Assembly (NCBI GenBank): GCA_965657165.1
Contig: CBFHNG010000039.1
Coordinates: 1-16,253, forward strand
Direction of reading: 5' to 3'
Origin: UBA3537 sp965657165
GTDB lineage: Bacteria; Bacteroidota; Bacteroidia; Flavobacteriales; Flavobacteriaceae
Length of the DNA: 16,253 nucleotides
Shown piece by piece: positions 14,377-16,253 of the stretch. The notes under the pieces are model-generated. The model was not told the DNA's origin. It searched no databases and worked only from the letters and a program-made list of their open reading frames with translations. A program made the position numbers and the translations under genes. Each line of letters starts with the position of its first letter. Positions within the stretch are counted from its first letter, which is position 1.

Positions 14377-15891
14377 ATGAATAAGAAAGTAATTTTAATG
14401 ATTTTGGACGGTTGGGGAACTTCTCCCGACCCAAAAGTATCGGCTATTGATCACGCAAATACACCTTTTATTGATGAATTATACAACAACTTTGCTCATG
14501 CAAGTCTAAGAACTGATGGCCTTCATGTTGGTCTCCCCGAAGGACAAATGGGGAATAGCGAAGTTGGACATATGAATCTTGGTGCTGGACGGGTTGTATA
14601 TCAAGATTTAGCAAAAATTAATTTAGCGGTCACAAATAAAACTTTGGGTAATGAAGTGGTTTTGAAAGATGCTATTGCTTATGCAAAAGCACAAAATAAA
14701 CCTATTCATTTATTGGGTTTATTAAGTGATGGCGGTGTACATTCTCATATCAATCACCTTTTTGGAATCATTGAGACTTTAGAAGAAAACAATGTAGAAA
14801 AAGGATTTGTTCATGCTTTTACAGATGGTAGAGATGTGGATCCAAAATCAGGGTTTGGTTTTATAACCGAATTAGAATCACGTCTAGAAGAATCGTCTGT
14901 ACAATTGGCTACAGTAACTGGGCGCTACTATGCAATGGACAGAGATAAGCGTTGGGAACGCACACAACTTGCTTATGATGCGCTTGTAAAGGGTAAAGGA
15001 GAATATTCAAAAAATGTAACCTCTAGCATTCAAAATAGTTATGATGAAGACATAACCGATGAGTTTCTAAAACCTATTATTGTTACCAATAATGATGCGC
15101 CTGTTGCGACTATCAAAGATGGTGATGTAGTTTTGTTTTTTAATTTTAGAACAGATCGTGGTCGTCAATTGACTGAGGCTTTAAGCCAAAAAGATTTTCA
15201 TGAATATAATATGCATGCTTTAGATTTGAAGTATGTGACCATGACAAATTATGATGATAATTTCAAGAATATTGATGTTATTTTCAACAAAGAGAACCTT
15301 AACGAGACCTTAGGAGAAGTTCTTGAAGCGCATGGAAAAACACAACTTCGAATTGCAGAAACTGAAAAATATCCACATGTTACATTTTTCTTTTCAGGAG
15401 GTAGAGAAATGCCTTTTAAGGGTGAAGAACGCATTTTAAAAAATTCACCGAAAGTGGCCACATATGACCTTAAACCAGAAATGAGTGCTTATGAACTACG
15501 TGATGCACTTATCCCTGTTTTGGAAGCAGAAAAAACTGATTTTGTTTGCTTAAATTTTGCCAATGGAGATATGGTTGGTCATACAGGTGTTATGGAAGCT
15601 GCAATAAAAGCTTGCGAGGCCGTAGATGAATGTGTAAAAGATGTTGTCAATACTGCTTTAAAACACCAATATACCACCCTGCTTATTGCGGATCATGGGA
15701 ACTGTGAAACAATGATCAATCCAGACGGATCGCCACATACTGCACACACGACTAATCCTGTACCAATCGTACTGATTGACAATAATTTAGATCAAATTGA
15801 AAATGGAATTTTAGGCGATATAGCACCTACAATTTTAAAATTAATGGGGATTGATAAACCAGCTGCTATGAGCCAAAAATCATTGGTTTAA
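14377..15891 (+). CDS. gpmI: 2,3-bisphosphoglycerate-independent phosphoglycerate mutase
   Basis: This glycolytic/gluconeogenic enzyme interconverts 3- and 2-phosphoglycerate using two Mn2+ ions. At 504 residues it has normal length (about 510). It shows the alkaline-phosphatase-superfamily start LMILDGWG (Asp11), the phosphoserine site GQMGNSEVGH (Ser61), SDGGVHSH, FTDGRDVDP, GRYYAMDRDKRW, NFRTDRGRQL, and the C-terminal metal set LNFANGDMVGHTG, IADHGNCE and PHTAHTTNPVP. All expected catalytic segments are present. It has its own promoter and is probably monocistronic, since map has another box right after it. Confidence 0.97.
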   Translation: MNKKVILMILDGWGTSPDPKVSAIDHANTPFIDELYNNFAHASLRTDGLHVGLPEGQMGNSEVGHMNLGAGRVVYQDLAKINLAVTNKTLGNEVVLKDAIAYAKAQNKPIHLLGLLSDGGVHSHINHLFGIIETLEENNVEKGFVHAFTDGRDVDPKSGFGFITELESRLEESSVQLATVTGRYYAMDRDKRWERTQLAYDALVKGKGEYSKNVTSSIQNSYDEDITDEFLKPIIVTNNDAPVATIKDGDVVLFFNFRTDRGRQLTEALSQKDFHEYNMHALDLKYVTMTNYDDNFKNIDVIFNKENLNETLGEVLEAHGKTQLRIAETEKYPHVTFFFSGGREMPFKGEERILKNSPKVATYDLKPEMSAYELRDALIPVLEAEKTDFVCLNFANGDMVGHTGVMEAAIKACEAVDECVKDVVNTALKHQYTTLLIADHGNCETMINPDGSPHTAHTTNPVPIVLIDNNLDQIENGILGDIAPTILKLMGIDKPAAMSQKSLV

Positions 15892-15929
15892 AACTACATA
15901 AATTTTAGAATCAAACTAAAGTTTTTAAG

Positions 15930-15937
15930 TATCTTTG
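15930..15937 (+). promoter_or_regulatory. -7 promoter box of map
   Basis: TATCTTTG lies 9 bases before the first candidate ATG of map (15947) and 15 before the second (15953). The upstream -33 region (TTTTAG near 15903) is a poor match. Confidence 0.5.
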
Positions 15938-15946
15938 TGCTTTCAT

Positions 15947-16253
15947 ATGAAGATGCTAAATTTAAAGACTGCTGAAGAAATTGAATACATTCGCGAGAGC
16001 GCACTTATTGTGTCAAAAACTCTTGGAATGCTTGCAAAAGAAGTTCGGCCAGGAGTTACAACACTTCAACTCGATGCTTTAGCAGAAACTTTTATAAGAG
16101 ACCATGGAGCCATTCCAGGATTTTTAGGGTTATATGATTTCCCTAACACACTTTGTATGAGTCCAAACGAGCAAGTCGTTCATGGTATTCCAAACGATAC
16201 CCCCCTTAAAGAAGGTGATATCATTTCAATTGATTGTGGCGCACTAAAAAATG
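15947..16253 (+). CDS. map: Methionine aminopeptidase type I (3' partial)
   Basis: The frame runs off the window after 102 codons. The enzyme removes the initiator methionine from new proteins. Seen are the N-terminal helix KTAEEIEYIRESALIVSKTL, VRPGVTTLQLD, PNTLCMSPNEQVVHGIP with His79 (active-site histidine position), and DIISIDCG, whose Asp96 is the first metal ligand. The remaining metal ligands lie beyond the window. Two starts are possible: ATG at 15947, or ATG at 15953, which leaves slightly more room after the promoter box. Confidence 0.95.
   Translation, partial: MKMLNLKTAEEIEYIRESALIVSKTLGMLAKEVRPGVTTLQLDALAETFIRDHGAIPGFLGLYDFPNTLCMSPNEQVVHGIPNDTPLKEGDIISIDCGALKN

Noticed and set aside
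15910..15929. AAACT/AGTTT inverted repeat followed by Ts after gpmI as a terminator
   Set aside because: A 5-bp AT-rich stem with a 2-base loop is too weak, and it overlaps the expected promoter of map.
1..16253. CRISPR arrays, tRNA/rRNA genes, insertion sequences
   Set aside because: No regularly spaced repeats, tRNA-like cloverleaf or transposase frame was seen on either strand by eye.

Overview
The window comes from a low-GC member of the Bacteroidota, most likely a marine Flavobacteriaceae. Four things suggest this: several good matches to the Bacteroidota promoter pattern (TTTG, about 20 bases, TAnnTTTG), the lack of obvious Shine-Dalgarno sequences, strong AT codon bias, and families typical of the group (lipoprotein MsrA, carboxypeptidase-regulatory-like exported protein, TatA, DUF164 coiled-coil protein).

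Region 1 (1-750) holds the 3' part of a DUF164-type coiled-coil protein whose zinc-ribbon positions no longer carry cysteines, closed by a strong intrinsic terminator. Region 2 (about 750-2750) is an accessory patch. It contains a short unknown ORF behind a hairpin-bearing leader, a frameshifted DUF3883-like (PD-(D/E)xK-type) gene, repeat-rich non-coding ends, and an intact ParDE-type toxin-antitoxin pair bounded by a near-perfect 12-bp direct repeat. It looks like serial cassette-like insertions between two core genes. Region 3 (2784-3446) is a lipoprotein-type methionine sulfoxide reductase A.

Region 4 (3490-11130) is the main system: a tightly packed eight-gene kynurenine catabolic operon. 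The order is kynureninase, kynurenine 3-monooxygenase, a RidA-type 2-aminomuconate deaminase, 2-aminomuconate semialdehyde dehydrogenase, an atypical SDR, 3-hydroxyanthranilate 3,4-dioxygenase, ACMS decarboxylase and an O-methyltransferase. Together they should take kynurenine through 3-hydroxykynurenine, 3-hydroxyanthranilate, ACMS, 2-aminomuconate semialdehyde and 2-aminomuconate to 4-oxalocrotonate, so carbon is steered to catabolism rather than to quinolinate/NAD. Tryptophan dioxygenase, formamidase and the enzymes after 4-oxalocrotonate are not in the window. The SDR has lost the classical Tyr and Lys catalytic residues, and neither it nor the methyltransferase has an assigned step.

Region 5 (11132-13435) has two convergent arrangements: tatA plus a secreted carboxypeptidase-regulatory-like protein on the minus strand, then pepE (+) facing a GNAT acetyltransferase (-). 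Region 6 (13531-16253) is housekeeping on the plus strand: an M48 metalloprotease, gpmI and the 5' part of map. Promoters of tatA, gpmI and map share the -7 box TATCTTTG very close to their start codons. No tRNA, rRNA, CRISPR array or insertion sequence was seen.
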